NCBI GenBank assembly: GCA_019637675.1
Contig: JAHBVE010000001.1
Coordinates: forward strand, 744,001 to 808,000
Origin: Anaerolineales bacterium
GTDB lineage: Bacteria; Chloroflexota; Anaerolineae; Anaerolineales; UBA11579
Direction of reading: 5' to 3'
Length of the DNA: 64,000 bases
Below the pieces are notes generated by a model. It was not told the DNA's origin and ran no database searches. It saw only the letters and a list, made by a program, of their open reading frames with translations. The translations under genes and the position numbers were made by a program. The first letter of the stretch is position 1. Every line of letters starts with the position of its first letter. Below, one piece after another: positions 24,091-32,112 of the stretch.

Positions 24091-24890
24091 GGCTTGAGTA
24101 TATCCGAGCTGGCGGGCGCGGTCTTGTGGAAGACGAACTGGTGGCAGCCGGTCGGCACCTTGGCAGGGATGAAGTCGATGCGGGTGAAGCCCAGGCTGGC
24201 CATGTGCTGGGTCAGGCCGTGATCGCTGGCGTGCTCGTAGGGGTAGCCGCCGACCCAATCCACCACATCGTGATAGAAGTCCATGCCGCGTTCTTTGTTG
24301 AGCGGGTTTTGGCGCGTAACGATCAGCTTGGCCAGGTAGATGATCCCGTAGTTGACCGCGATCAGCAGCCGGCGGATGAAGCCGGGCGAGATGTTGTAGT
24401 GCCACTTGATGGCGTGCCACAGCGGCGAACTCCAATGCGAGCGGTAGATGGCCAGCACCAGGTGTCCGTTCGGTTTGGTGAGCTGGGCGGCGTGCTGGAT
24501 GGCGAGCGCCATATCCCCGGTGTGGTGCAGCACGCCCCAGGAATGCACGATGTCAAAGCCGCCCTCGCCGCCCAGTTCGGCGACGAGCTGCGGGTCGAGG
24601 ATCGAGCCGATGGAGAGCACCGGCGGGGCAGGTAGCGCAAAGTGGGCCTGGGTCAGGCGGGCGGCCTCCAGGTTGTCAGCGTCGATATCGATGCCGCGAG
24701 CGCCGGCGCCGGCTTCGGCGGCCAGGCAGATCGAGAGGCCCTGGCCGAAGCCGATATCGAGGAAGGTCTTGCCCTTGAGATCCACGGTGGAGAACAGCCG
24801 GGCAAAGTCTGCCCGGGCGGCTTCGATATGTTGTTGTGTGAGTGCAGTGCGGCTGTAGGATTGCCAGTTCTTCCCGAAGTTAAAGCGCAT
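24087..24890 (-). CDS. Class I SAM-dependent methyltransferase
   Basis: 267 residues from the ATG at 24890. The SAM-binding motif I is GKTFLDIGFGQGLS, followed by GIDIDADNLEAA (motif II) and GFDIVHSWGVLHHTGDM (motif IV and post-motif). The remaining part is mostly alpha-helical (LIVTRQNPLNKERGMDFYHD). The substrate is unknown; small molecules or lipids are typical. An upstream ATG at 24992 would run into the divergent gene and its promoter. A -10 TATACT at 24903-24898 puts the transcription start one base before the ATG, so the mRNA seems leaderless. Confidence 0.85.
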   Translation of the reverse strand: MRFNFGKNWQSYSRTALTQQHIEAARADFARLFSTVDLKGKTFLDIGFGQGLSICLAAEAGAGARGIDIDADNLEAARLTQAHFALPAPPVLSIGSILDPQLVAELGGEGGFDIVHSWGVLHHTGDMALAIQHAAQLTKPNGHLVLAIYRSHWSSPLWHAIKWHYNISPGFIRRLLIAVNYGIIYLAKLIVTRQNPLNKERGMDFYHDVVDWVGGYPYEHASDHGLTQHMASLGFTRIDFIPAKVPTGCHQFVFHKTAPASSDILKP

Positions 24891-24933
24891 GGGCAGCAGT
24901 ATAACGCCCTCACTAGGCGAGTAGAATTCTGGC
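24891..24933. promoter_or_regulatory. Divergent leaderless promoters
   Basis: On the minus strand TATACT (24903-24898) lies seven bases before ATG 24890. On the plus strand TAGAAT (24922-24927) lies six bases before ATG 24934. Both genes therefore start at or beside +1, within only 43 bases of shared DNA, and neither has a ribosome site. The -35 boxes are weak. Confidence 0.5.
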
Positions 24934-25743
24934 ATGCTTCCGAGCACATACTTGCCCAACCGCGAGCGCTTGAGCGCTGTGATGGCGGTCATCCTGCTGG
25001 CTTACGTGGCCGTGCGCTTTGTGCAGGTGCCGCCGCTGGTGCTGAACTGGGAGTTCATCGGCGTGCTGCTGCCGATCCGCCTGGGCCTGAACACGCTGCT
25101 GGCCGTGCTGGTGGCGGGCCTGACCGCCGCCGGGGCGGACTGGCTGCTGCGTGACCACCCGGCGCTGGGTGAGCGCACCACCTACAGCCACTGGCTGCTG
25201 CCCGCTTTGACAGCCTGGGTGCTGGCCCTGGTGCTCAGCAACCTGCCGTTCTCAGGCAGCTGGTGGGTGGCCTTCCTGGTGTGTGCGCTGCTGCTGCTGG
25301 CGATCCTGCTGGCGGAGTACAACAGCGTCGCAGAGGAAGGTAGGCTGTACAACGCCGTCAGCATGGCGTTGAGCACCCTGTCGTTCATTTTGTTCCTGAT
25401 GCTGGCGATCAGCGTGCGCGGGCTGGGTTTGCGCTTGTTCCTGGCGCTGCCGGCGGTGGGGCTGGCGGCTTTCCTGGCCGGCACGCGCCTCAACTTGCTG
25501 CGCAGCGTCGAGAACTGGCACTCGCTGCAGCTGCTGGGCATGACCTTTCTGGTTGTGCAACTGGCCGCCGCGCTGCACTATTTGCCCGTGTCACCATTGG
25601 GCTATGGACTGGTGCTGCTGGGCGCGTTGTTCGCGCTTAATAATTTCATGGCCAACTTGAATGCCGAGCAGGAGTTGCGGACTGCGGCACGCGAGCCCGC
25701 CATCGCGCTGGGTGTGTTTCTAATCCTGGCCGTGCTGGTGTAA
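24934..25743 (+). CDS. Integral membrane protein of unknown function
   Basis: 269 residues with about eight hydrophobic helices: near residues 14-30, 42-65, 88-102, 107-128, 145-160, 168-182, 199-215 and 222-238, with another at the C-terminus (AIALGVFLILAVLV). The hydrophilic loops are short. I recall a similar unnamed family (DUF5656-like) in Chloroflexota, but this is not certain. It overlaps by one base with the following JAMM protease gene, so the two are cotranscribed and perhaps work together. The start appears leaderless. Confidence 0.7.
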   Translation: MLPSTYLPNRERLSAVMAVILLAYVAVRFVQVPPLVLNWEFIGVLLPIRLGLNTLLAVLVAGLTAAGADWLLRDHPALGERTTYSHWLLPALTAWVLALVLSNLPFSGSWWVAFLVCALLLLAILLAEYNSVAEEGRLYNAVSMALSTLSFILFLMLAISVRGLGLRLFLALPAVGLAAFLAGTRLNLLRSVENWHSLQLLGMTFLVVQLAAALHYLPVSPLGYGLVLLGALFALNNFMANLNAEQELRTAAREPAIALGVFLILAVLV

Positions 25744-26144
25744 TGCGCTTGCGCATTACACCAGCGCACATGCAGCAGATGGCGGCGCATGTGGCCGCCT
25801 GCAGCCCGGTGGAAGCGTGCGGCTTAGTAGCCGCAGACAACACGCTCACCAGCGTACACATCTTTCTGATCGAGAATGAGCTGAGCAGCCCCACCCACTA
25901 CAGCATGCAGCCGCGCCAGCAGCTCGAGGCCTTCATGGAGATGGAACGGCGAGGCTGGGAATTGCTGGCTATCTTTCACTCACATCCCAACGGGCCGCCG
26001 ACCCCCTCGCGTACGGACATAGCCGAAGCACGCTACCCGGGCGTGGCGCACATCATCTGGGCGCCAGACGCCGTAGGCGTCTGGCGCGCCCGAGCTTTCC
26101 TGCTGGATGATGGCGCGGTGACCGAACTGGAGCTGGCACAATAA
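25743..26144 (+). CDS. M67-family JAMM metallopeptidase
   Basis: 133 residues with a full JAMM/MPN+ zinc site: E24 in PVEACGLVA, H79 and H81 in IFHSHPNGPP, S89 and D92 in PSRTDIAEA. Bacterial single-domain JAMM proteins remove small ubiquitin-like sulfur carriers (ThiS/MoaD type) from targets or process cysteine-conjugated precursors such as in CysO-cysteine hydrolysis. No sulfur carrier gene is nearby. Its ATG overlaps the stop codon of the membrane protein gene by one base. Confidence 0.9.
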   Translation: MRLRITPAHMQQMAAHVAACSPVEACGLVAADNTLTSVHIFLIENELSSPTHYSMQPRQQLEAFMEMERRGWELLAIFHSHPNGPPTPSRTDIAEARYPGVAHIIWAPDAVGVWRARAFLLDDGAVTELELAQ

Positions 26145-26174
26145 AAAAGACCCACGCAAGGCGTGGGTCTTTTG
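26145..26174. terminator. Bidirectional terminator
   Basis: AAAGACCCACGC and GCGTGGGTCTTT form a 12-bp stem with an AAG loop, between the converging JAMM and MBL genes; A- and T-runs flank it. Confidence 0.9.
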
Positions 26175-26175
26175 G

Positions 26176-27033
26176 TTAGTCGTCGGTGGCGCTGCCCTCG
26201 GGCAGCTTGCCGTAGAGCTGGTAGAACAGCGCAACCATGTTGCGCTGGTGTAGCTGCTCAGCCATGCCGGCGATCAGCACGCGGCTCTTGCCGCAATCCT
26301 CCACATGCACGGTTTCGAGCACATCCAGCGGATAGCGGCGGCGGGCTGCGCCGCGCACGGCTTTGGTGATCTTGCTGAGGTAGTCCAGGTTGCCCTTCAC
26401 CGCCGCGTCGATCTCGCCGCGCAGCACGATCTCGCCATGGCCGGGCACCAGGTTCTCGAGCCCCAGCTTGGGCAGCTTCTTGAGCGAGGCGGTGGTGTCG
26501 TTGATGTCGCCATCCGCCAACACGGGCAGCGGCATGAAGGTGTCGCCGCAGAACAGGATGCGGTCTTCCTCCACCAGCACAGCAATGGAGTCAGCGCTGT
26601 GGCCGGGGAAGGGGAACAGGCTCAGATTCTTCTTGCCGACCTGCAGATCCATCTGGCCTTCGTCAAAGGTGACCGAGGGCAGGGCGATGTCTGACTCGCG
26701 CAGGGCAGCGTTGTCTTTCTTCTCACGTTCCAGCGAAGCGCGGCCGCGCGTATCCAGGAATTCGTGGCACTTGGTGTGGGCGATGATGGTGGCTTCGGGG
26801 AAGAAGCAATTGCCCCAGCTATGGTCAGCATGGTAGTGGGTATTGATGACGTAGCGCACGGGTACCCGCAATTCACGCTCAATGAAGCGGCGCATCTGGC
26901 GGGTTTCTTCGGGCAGGGCCAGGGTGTCAATGACCACGGCCATGTCTGGGCCGGTGATGACGCCCGCGGTGACCTGGGCGTAGAGTTCACTTTGAAAGAA
27001 GTAGACGTTTTCTGCGATGCGCTCGTGTTGCAC
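26176..27033 (-). CDS. MBL-fold metallo-hydrolase
   Basis: 285 residues from the GTG at 27033. That start was preferred over ATG 27066 because ACCGGAGG lies seven bases upstream of it. The metal motif THYHADHSWGN gives H66, H68, D70 and H71. Further ligands are the H in PFPGHSADSIAVLVEE and in VPGHGEIV. The form resembles beta-lactamase-like hydrolases of the glyoxalase II/quinone-protein-relay type; the substrate cannot be given. An unusual C-terminal part (about 225-285) is helix-rich. It is monocistronic. Confidence 0.87.
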   Translation of the reverse strand: MQHERIAENVYFFQSELYAQVTAGVITGPDMAVVIDTLALPEETRQMRRFIERELRVPVRYVINTHYHADHSWGNCFFPEATIIAHTKCHEFLDTRGRASLEREKKDNAALRESDIALPSVTFDEGQMDLQVGKKNLSLFPFPGHSADSIAVLVEEDRILFCGDTFMPLPVLADGDINDTTASLKKLPKLGLENLVPGHGEIVLRGEIDAAVKGNLDYLSKITKAVRGAARRRYPLDVLETVHVEDCGKSRVLIAGMAEQLHQRNMVALFYQLYGKLPEGSATDD

Positions 27034-27108
27034 TGCAATGCCTCCGGTTTGTGATACGGGGTGCAAGATAGCACACGGGCAGGGTCAAGTCAAGGAAAGT
27101 GCATTATT

Positions 27109-28086
27109 TCACGAATACGCTCGGTCCGTTCGCAGTGTGCGCAGTGCGGGAACATACAGCCTCAGCAGCACGCCGAGCGGCAGCAGGACGCAAAGGCTGT
27201 ACATAATGTTGGATGTATACGGCTGCAGCCACACAAGCTGGCCCATCAGCCAAAGCCACCACGGCATGGCCCAGAAGTACAGCGCCAAGTGGCTGTAGAC
27301 AGGAATATAAGGGAGGGTGACGAGCGTGGTGGCAATGACTGCGACAAAACGCTGTTCACGTGCCAGCGGGATCAGCAGAGCCGGCAGCCAGAGCAAGAAC
27401 ACGCTCCAGCCCAGCCAGCGGAACAGGCTGGCGTTGCTATACGAATCCACGAACGAGATCTGGCCGATGTTGTGGATCCATTCCAAAGGCCAGGCAAGCC
27501 CAAACACCACGAAGGAAAGCGCTACCAGCGCGGCAAGCCCCCAAATGGCCCTAAGCCGAGCCTGCCAGCCCGGCAGCCACAGCCATACCAGCAGCATGGC
27601 GGGGCCGGTGATGTGCGGCTTGAAGCTGGCGAGGATGAAGCCAATGTTCAAGAGACGATAGTCCGCGCGCTGTAGGCCAAGCCAGACCATGAGCAAGCCG
27701 ACGGCGGAAAAGGTTTCCACTTGCCCATACCAAAGATTCCAGACCAACGGGAAGGCAAGAAACAGCTGGAATGGGTTGGCTTTGGACGCGCGCACTGCCA
27801 GCGCGATGACAATGAGGGTGATCGTCATCAGCAGCCATTGGTTGTAGGGATAGGGGATCCATGCCAATGGCTGGATGAACCAACGCACCCAGAAAGGGTA
27901 AAAGAAGACGAAATCGCCTTTCAGCGCCGGCACATAGTAATACAGCAAGTCGTGCCCGCTTGGTAGATAGAAGAACACCACCCACCATGAAATGAGGATG
28001 ATAAGCAATGCATAGCGTTGAAGCCGGGTTTGCTGCGGAAATGCCCAAGCAAGGGCTTTGGCTAAGTGGCCGTTCTTTATTTCCAC
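27109..28086 (-). CDS. Multi-pass membrane protein, possibly GT87-like mannosyltransferase
   Basis: About 325-340 residues with some ten hydrophobic helices (ALLIILISWWVVFFYLP, WLLMTITLIVIALAV, AALVALSFVVFGLAWP and others). Motifs like FYPFWVRWFIQPLAW after the first loop and LASFKPHITGPAMLL resemble DUF2029/GT87 membrane glycosyltransferases. The start is problematic: GTG 28086 directly abuts the GGAGG at 28091-28087, TTG 28131 has no ribosome site and lies in a palindrome, and ATA at 28080 would have ideal spacing. I list the GTG but would not trust the first ten residues. Little else can be said of function. Confidence 0.55.
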   Translation of the reverse strand: MEIKNGHLAKALAWAFPQQTRLQRYALLIILISWWVVFFYLPSGHDLLYYYVPALKGDFVFFYPFWVRWFIQPLAWIPYPYNQWLLMTITLIVIALAVRASKANPFQLFLAFPLVWNLWYGQVETFSAVGLLMVWLGLQRADYRLLNIGFILASFKPHITGPAMLLVWLWLPGWQARLRAIWGLAALVALSFVVFGLAWPLEWIHNIGQISFVDSYSNASLFRWLGWSVFLLWLPALLIPLAREQRFVAVIATTLVTLPYIPVYSHLALYFWAMPWWLWLMGQLVWLQPYTSNIMYSLCVLLPLGVLLRLYVPALRTLRTDRAYS

Positions 28087-28120
28087 CCTCCTTGGAGTTG
28101 GTGATAGCGGAATTGTAAGC

Positions 28121-28163
28121 CAAATGCACAAAGAGCCCGGTCTGCGGGCTCTTTGTGCATTTG
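28121..28163. terminator. Perfect 19-bp palindrome
   Basis: CAAATGCACAAAGAGCCCG and CGGGCTCTTTGTGCATTTG pair without mismatch around GTCTG. It lies 10 bases past the stop of the DUF892 gene and just upstream of the membrane protein gene. It has no clear T-run, so termination is likely but not certain. Confidence 0.6.
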
Positions 28164-28173
28164 GTGGTGTGCG

Positions 28174-28647
28174 TTAGTGGCTCAGCTGTTCAAGCTTGCG
28201 AAGCGCGGCTTCTTCCTCTGCCAGGCTTTCCTGCAGCAAGCTGGCATCGCTGTGACGACCCATCTCCTGGGCCGACTTGATGGCGCCCTTGTAGGCGATG
28301 ATCTCGTAGTGCTCGATCTTCTGGCCGCCCGAGAGCAGCGCCTCGGTGCGCTTGTCCTTGGGGAACTCCTTCTCGCCGATCACTTCATCGGCTTCGGAGA
28401 CCAGGCCTTCCATGCCCTTGCACTTGACGCCAGAGGGTGCGTAGTCCAGGCCTTTGAAGATCTGCTCCAGGCGCTTGACCTGTCCCTTGGTCTCCTCAAG
28501 ATGGTGCTTGACGGCCTGCTTAGCGTCCTCGGTAGTCAGCGCTTTGACCACTTTAGGCAGCGCTTCCACCAGCTGCTGCTCTGCGCTGTACAGATCCTTC
28601 AACTCATGAATATAAACTTTTTCTTCACTGTCAATGACCATAGCCAT
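28174..28647 (-). CDS. DUF892 ferritin-like protein (YciE/YciF type)
   Basis: 157 residues from the ATG at 28647, which has AAGGAG at ideal spacing. The pattern VYIHELKDLYSAEQQLVEAL, then AVKHHLEETKGQVKRLEQIF, then GQKIEHYEIIAYKGAIKSA and ASLLQESLAEEEAALRKL is the four-helix DUF892 bundle, with E and H residues placed for a di-iron site. Family members are induced in stress and are thought to protect against oxidative or osmotic damage. Monocistronic, reading away from the valS leader. Confidence 0.9.
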   Translation of the reverse strand: MAMVIDSEEKVYIHELKDLYSAEQQLVEALPKVVKALTTEDAKQAVKHHLEETKGQVKRLEQIFKGLDYAPSGVKCKGMEGLVSEADEVIGEKEFPKDKRTEALLSGGQKIEHYEIIAYKGAIKSAQEMGRHSDASLLQESLAEEEAALRKLEQLSH

Positions 28648-28753
28648 AGGTATCTCCTTGGTAGTTGATCTATCTCCCCGAACGCAAGCGAAATGCGGCT
28701 TGTTATGTTTCTCAGCAAATACCAATTTGTAAGGTGTGCTGTATAATGTGCGC

Positions 28754-29010
28754 AATTGAATATTCCTTACCGGGAAGAGTAAGTTGGTAGCCGCTGACAG
28801 GAACGAAGGTGACGTGCTGAGAACCTTCGAAGCAAAGCACTGCTGAAAGTCGCCCGGTGAACAGGATGCTGAAGAACGAGCCGCACGGCTCTACTAGACC
28901 AGCACGGGAGCGCCCGATACAGCAACAGAGTGCTGCGCCCAAAGCGCAGAACTGAGGTGGTACCGCGGAGCGCCTTTCCGTCCTCACAGATGTGAGGGCG
29001 TTTTGTTTTT
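28754..29010 (+). ncRNA. T-box leader controlling valS, specifier GUC
   Basis: The T-box sequence AACTGAGGTGGTACCGCG lies at 28950-28967, followed by the terminator stem GTCCTCACA..TGTGAGGGC and the run TTTTGTTTTT at 29001-29010. Stem I is closed by CCGGG (28770-28774) and CCCGG (28853-28857); AGTA (28778-28781) faces the specifier GTC at 28849-28851, a valine codon. The distal loop of stem I lies between GAAGG and CCTTC near 28805-28829. TGGT at 28958-28961 is complementary to an ACCA tRNA end, as expected for tRNA-Val with discriminator A. A -10 TATAAT is at 28742-28747. Uncharged tRNA-Val should prevent termination. Confidence 0.93.
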
Positions 29011-29016
29011 AAGGCA

Positions 29017-29140
29017 AGTGAACAGTGAGGAGTGAGCAGTGAGTATTAATCAGGGAAACGGATTGCAAAGTATTGCACATCTACAAGCCTGATCACGAAG
29101 TACTGCTCACCGTTCACAGTTATTGTTCACTGCTCACGAT
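29017..29140. repeat. AGTGA-type repeat pair in the valS leader
   Basis: AGTGAACAGTGAGGAGTGAG at 29018-29037 and TGCTCACCGTTCACAGTTATTG with GTTCACTGCTCAC near 29102-29138 are inverted to each other. They lie between the T-box terminator and the valS ribosome site (GGAG at about 29143). Confidence 0.65.
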
Positions 29141-29151
29141 ATTGGAGAACT

Positions 29152-31869
29152 ATGCAGAAGAACACACTACCCAAAACCTACGACTTCAAATCCACCGAAG
29201 AGCGCATTTATGCGTGGTGGGAGCAGCAGGGCTACTTTCAGCCTAGCAATGACCCGCGCAAGCCGGGTTTTGACCCCACCAAGAAGCCTTTCGTCATCAG
29301 CATCCCGCCGCCCAACGTGACCGGCGAGCTGCACCTGGGGCATGCGCTGTTCGTGGCGATGGAAGACCTGATGATCCGCTACCACCGCATGAAAGGCGTG
29401 CCGGCCCTGTGGGTGCCTGGTACCGACCATGCTGGCATCGCTACCCAACTCAAAGTGGAAGAGTCGATCTTGCGCACCGAGGAAGTCACGCGTGAGGAAA
29501 TGGGGCGCGAGGAGTTCCTGAAGCGCACCTGGGCCTGGAAAGAAAAGTACGGCAGCCTGATCACGCAACAGATCCGCCGCCTGGGCGCCTCGTGCGATTG
29601 GAGCCGCGAGCGCTTCACGCTAGACGAGGGGCTCTCGGTGGCGGTTCGGGAAGCCTTCGTGCGCTTGTATGAGAAGGGCCTGATCTACCGCGGCCCGCGC
29701 CTCATCAATTGGTCGCCCGGGCTGCGCACGGCCGTATCCGACCTGGAAGTGGAGTACAGCGAAGAAGAGGGCACGCTGTACTACTTCAAGTACCGCATCA
29801 AGGGCACGGATGAATTCATCCCGGTGGCTACCACGCGGCCGGAAACGATATTGGCCGACACGGCCGTGGCGGTGCACCCGGAGGATGAGCGCTACAAGCA
29901 GTTCATCGGCGCCACGGCGCTGGTGCCCATGCTCGACCGCGAGATCCCGGTAATCGCCGATGATTATGTGGACCGCGAGTTCGGCACCGGGGCGCTCAAG
30001 ATCACCCCGGGCCACGACCCGAACGACTATGCCATCGGCCAGCGACACAACTTGCCGGTGCTCTCGGTGCTGGATGAGGCCGCCCACATCAATGCAAGTG
30101 GCGGCGCCTATACTGGCATGGAGCGCTTTGCAGCGCGTGAAAAGCTGTGGGGCGATATGCACAAGGCCGGCCTGACGATCAAGACCGAGAAGCGCATGCA
30201 GCGCGTGCCGCGCTCGCAGCGCGGCGGCGAGATCATCGAGCCGATGATCTCGACCCAGTGGTTCGTGACCATCAAGCCGCTGGCTGACGAGGCGCTCAAG
30301 GCGGTGGACGATGGCCGCGTGCAGATCGTGCCGGAGCATTTCACCAAGGTCTACCGCAACTGGCTGGAGAACATTCAGGATTGGTGCATCAGCCGCCAGT
30401 TGTGGTGGGGACACCGCATTCCCGTGTGGTACGCGCCGGACGGCAGCATGTTCTGCGCCCGCACCGAGGAGGATGCGTACACGGCGGCGCGCGCCAAGCT
30501 GAGCGCAGACGTCACGCTGACCCAGGATGAGGATGTGCTCGACACCTGGTTCTCGTCCGGCCTGTGGCCGTTCTCCACGCTGGGCTGGCCGGAGAAGACG
30601 CCTGACCTCGAATACTTCTACCCGACCGCGGTGCTGGAGACGGGTTACGACATCCTGTTCTTCTGGGTGGCACGCATGATCATGATGGGCATCGAGTTCA
30701 CCGGCGAAGCCCCGTTCCATACCGTATACCTGCATGGCCTGGTTCGCGATGAGCAGGGCCGCAAGATGAGCAAGACCCTGGGCAATGTGATCGACCCGCT
30801 CGAAGTGATGAATGAGTTCGGCACGGACGCACTGCGTTTCACCTTACTGGTGGGCAGCACGCCTGGGCAGGACATCAACCTGAGCCTGGAGAAGGTGGGC
30901 GCCAACCGCAACTTTGCCAACAAGCTATGGAACGCGACGCGCTTCGTCATCGGCGCGCTCTCAGAGCCTGTTTTAGGAAATGGAGATCCATCTGAATTTG
31001 ATGAATGGATTTGGGCTGAAACCAAGCAACTTGTCAGTAATGTAGAAAGGCTTTTTTTGGCACACCAATACGGGGAGGCGGGACAACAGATATATGAATT
31101 TGTGTGGAACAAATTCGCGGATAAGTATATAGAACTTGCTAAGCCTCAGTTGAAGAACGGCCAAGGGATAACCAAAAAGAGGCTAACTCATGTGTTGGAT
31201 GTTTCTCTTAGACTTCTACACCCCTTTGTTCCCTTTATAACTGAGGAGTTGTGGACACACCTTAAGACGGCTGCAATTGAGATCGGAATGGAATCTTCTG
31301 ATGGTGAATGGCCAGAGGCATTGATAGTCGCGGCTTGGCCGCAATCACCGAGTTTTACTGACCGAGACGAACATGCAATTCGAACTTTTCGGGTGTTCGA
31401 TGAAGTGAATAAAGCAATTAGGAACTTTAGAGCAACTAATGCGATCCACCCTGAAGTAAGAATTGGTGTTCTTCAAAAAATCGATAACGCTGAACTCAGA
31501 GCAAGCTTTGAAGCAATGAGAGGTGGAACAATAACCGCATCTGGAATCGCTGAAGAGGCATATCAAATCGAGGGGCCAGATTTTTCTGTAGAGGGATCAA
31601 AAGAATACTTCCCTATCATTATTAATGAAGTTGAAACATACATAAATCCCCACTTTTCAGGAACTGTAATCAGCCTTGAAGAAAAGAAAATGAAGCTTCA
31701 GCAAGAATTAACTGCAGCGCAAAATCAAGTGACGCGTTTGCAAAAGCTTTTGGCCAGTGACTTCTCAGCAAAGGCTCCACCCATTGTGGTCGAGAAGGAA
31801 CAGATGCGCCTCGCAGGCTTTGTGCAGACGGTCGAGCGACTTGAGGAGCAGATCAAGGCGCTTAGATAG
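29152..31869 (+). CDS. valS: Valyl-tRNA synthetase
   Basis: 905 residues, complete class I enzyme. HIGH motif HLGH at 61-64 in PPPNVTGELHLGHAL; KMSKT at about 538-542 in GRKMSKTLGN; the editing domain spans about 200-340 (VATTRPETILADTAVAVHPE, FGTGALKITPGHDPNDYAIG). The C-terminal coiled coil (MKLQQELTAAQNQVTRLQKL) is typical of ValRS. The first 1.8 kb has about 60% GC, but from about 30965 to 31745 (residues 604-864, the anticodon-binding domain) the GC falls to 35-40% by eye, then rises again. The reading frame is intact. Controlled by the T-box leader just upstream. Confidence 0.97.
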   Translation: MQKNTLPKTYDFKSTEERIYAWWEQQGYFQPSNDPRKPGFDPTKKPFVISIPPPNVTGELHLGHALFVAMEDLMIRYHRMKGVPALWVPGTDHAGIATQLKVEESILRTEEVTREEMGREEFLKRTWAWKEKYGSLITQQIRRLGASCDWSRERFTLDEGLSVAVREAFVRLYEKGLIYRGPRLINWSPGLRTAVSDLEVEYSEEEGTLYYFKYRIKGTDEFIPVATTRPETILADTAVAVHPEDERYKQFIGATALVPMLDREIPVIADDYVDREFGTGALKITPGHDPNDYAIGQRHNLPVLSVLDEAAHINASGGAYTGMERFAAREKLWGDMHKAGLTIKTEKRMQRVPRSQRGGEIIEPMISTQWFVTIKPLADEALKAVDDGRVQIVPEHFTKVYRNWLENIQDWCISRQLWWGHRIPVWYAPDGSMFCARTEEDAYTAARAKLSADVTLTQDEDVLDTWFSSGLWPFSTLGWPEKTPDLEYFYPTAVLETGYDILFFWVARMIMMGIEFTGEAPFHTVYLHGLVRDEQGRKMSKTLGNVIDPLEVMNEFGTDALRFTLLVGSTPGQDINLSLEKVGANRNFANKLWNATRFVIGALSEPVLGNGDPSEFDEWIWAETKQLVSNVERLFLAHQYGEAGQQIYEFVWNKFADKYIELAKPQLKNGQGITKKRLTHVLDVSLRLLHPFVPFITEELWTHLKTAAIEIGMESSDGEWPEALIVAAWPQSPSFTDRDEHAIRTFRVFDEVNKAIRNFRATNAIHPEVRIGVLQKIDNAELRASFEAMRGGTITASGIAEEAYQIEGPDFSVEGSKEYFPIIINEVETYINPHFSGTVISLEEKKMKLQQELTAAQNQVTRLQKLLASDFSAKAPPIVVEKEQMRLAGFVQTVERLEEQIKALR

Positions 31870-31875
31870 TGAGTC

Positions 31876-31916
31876 AAGAGGCGGCCTGTGCTTGCACAGG
31901 CCGCCTCTTTTTTTCG
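31876..31916 (+). terminator. valS terminator
   Basis: AGAGGCGGCCTGTG (31877-31890) and CACAGGCCGCCTCT (31895-31908) form a strong 14-bp stem with a CTTG loop followed by seven T. Confidence 0.92.
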
Positions 31917-31939
31917 CGGTGTGGGCAGGGGCGCAGCAT

Positions 31940-32108
31940 GCTGCGGCCCTACCGGTATCTTGTGCATCCCGAGCGTAGCGAGGGATCCTCGTTGTGTGTG
32001 AAGGTAACTCAGGCGCAATACAGAAGACCTGTCAGCGAGGATCCTTCGCTGGTCTGGCTACGGCGGTCTGGTGTGGACGTAGATCCCCGCTCAGGATGAC
32101 ACGGGAGG
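31940..32108. repeat. Dispersed repeat copy downstream of valS
   Basis: About 32037-32104 is a member of the roughly 65-base family beginning GGATCCTTCGCTGGTCTGG and ending CTCAGGATGACACGGG. A TGCATCCCGAGCGTAGCGAG tract at about 31964-31983 is also repeat-like. No gene is present. Confidence 0.65.
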
Positions 32109-32112
32109 TACT

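Noticed and set aside
24091-24435. N-terminal extension of the dienelactone hydrolase frame
   Set aside because: It overlaps the methyltransferase gene and has no family similarity; ATG 24090 with ATGA coupling is better.
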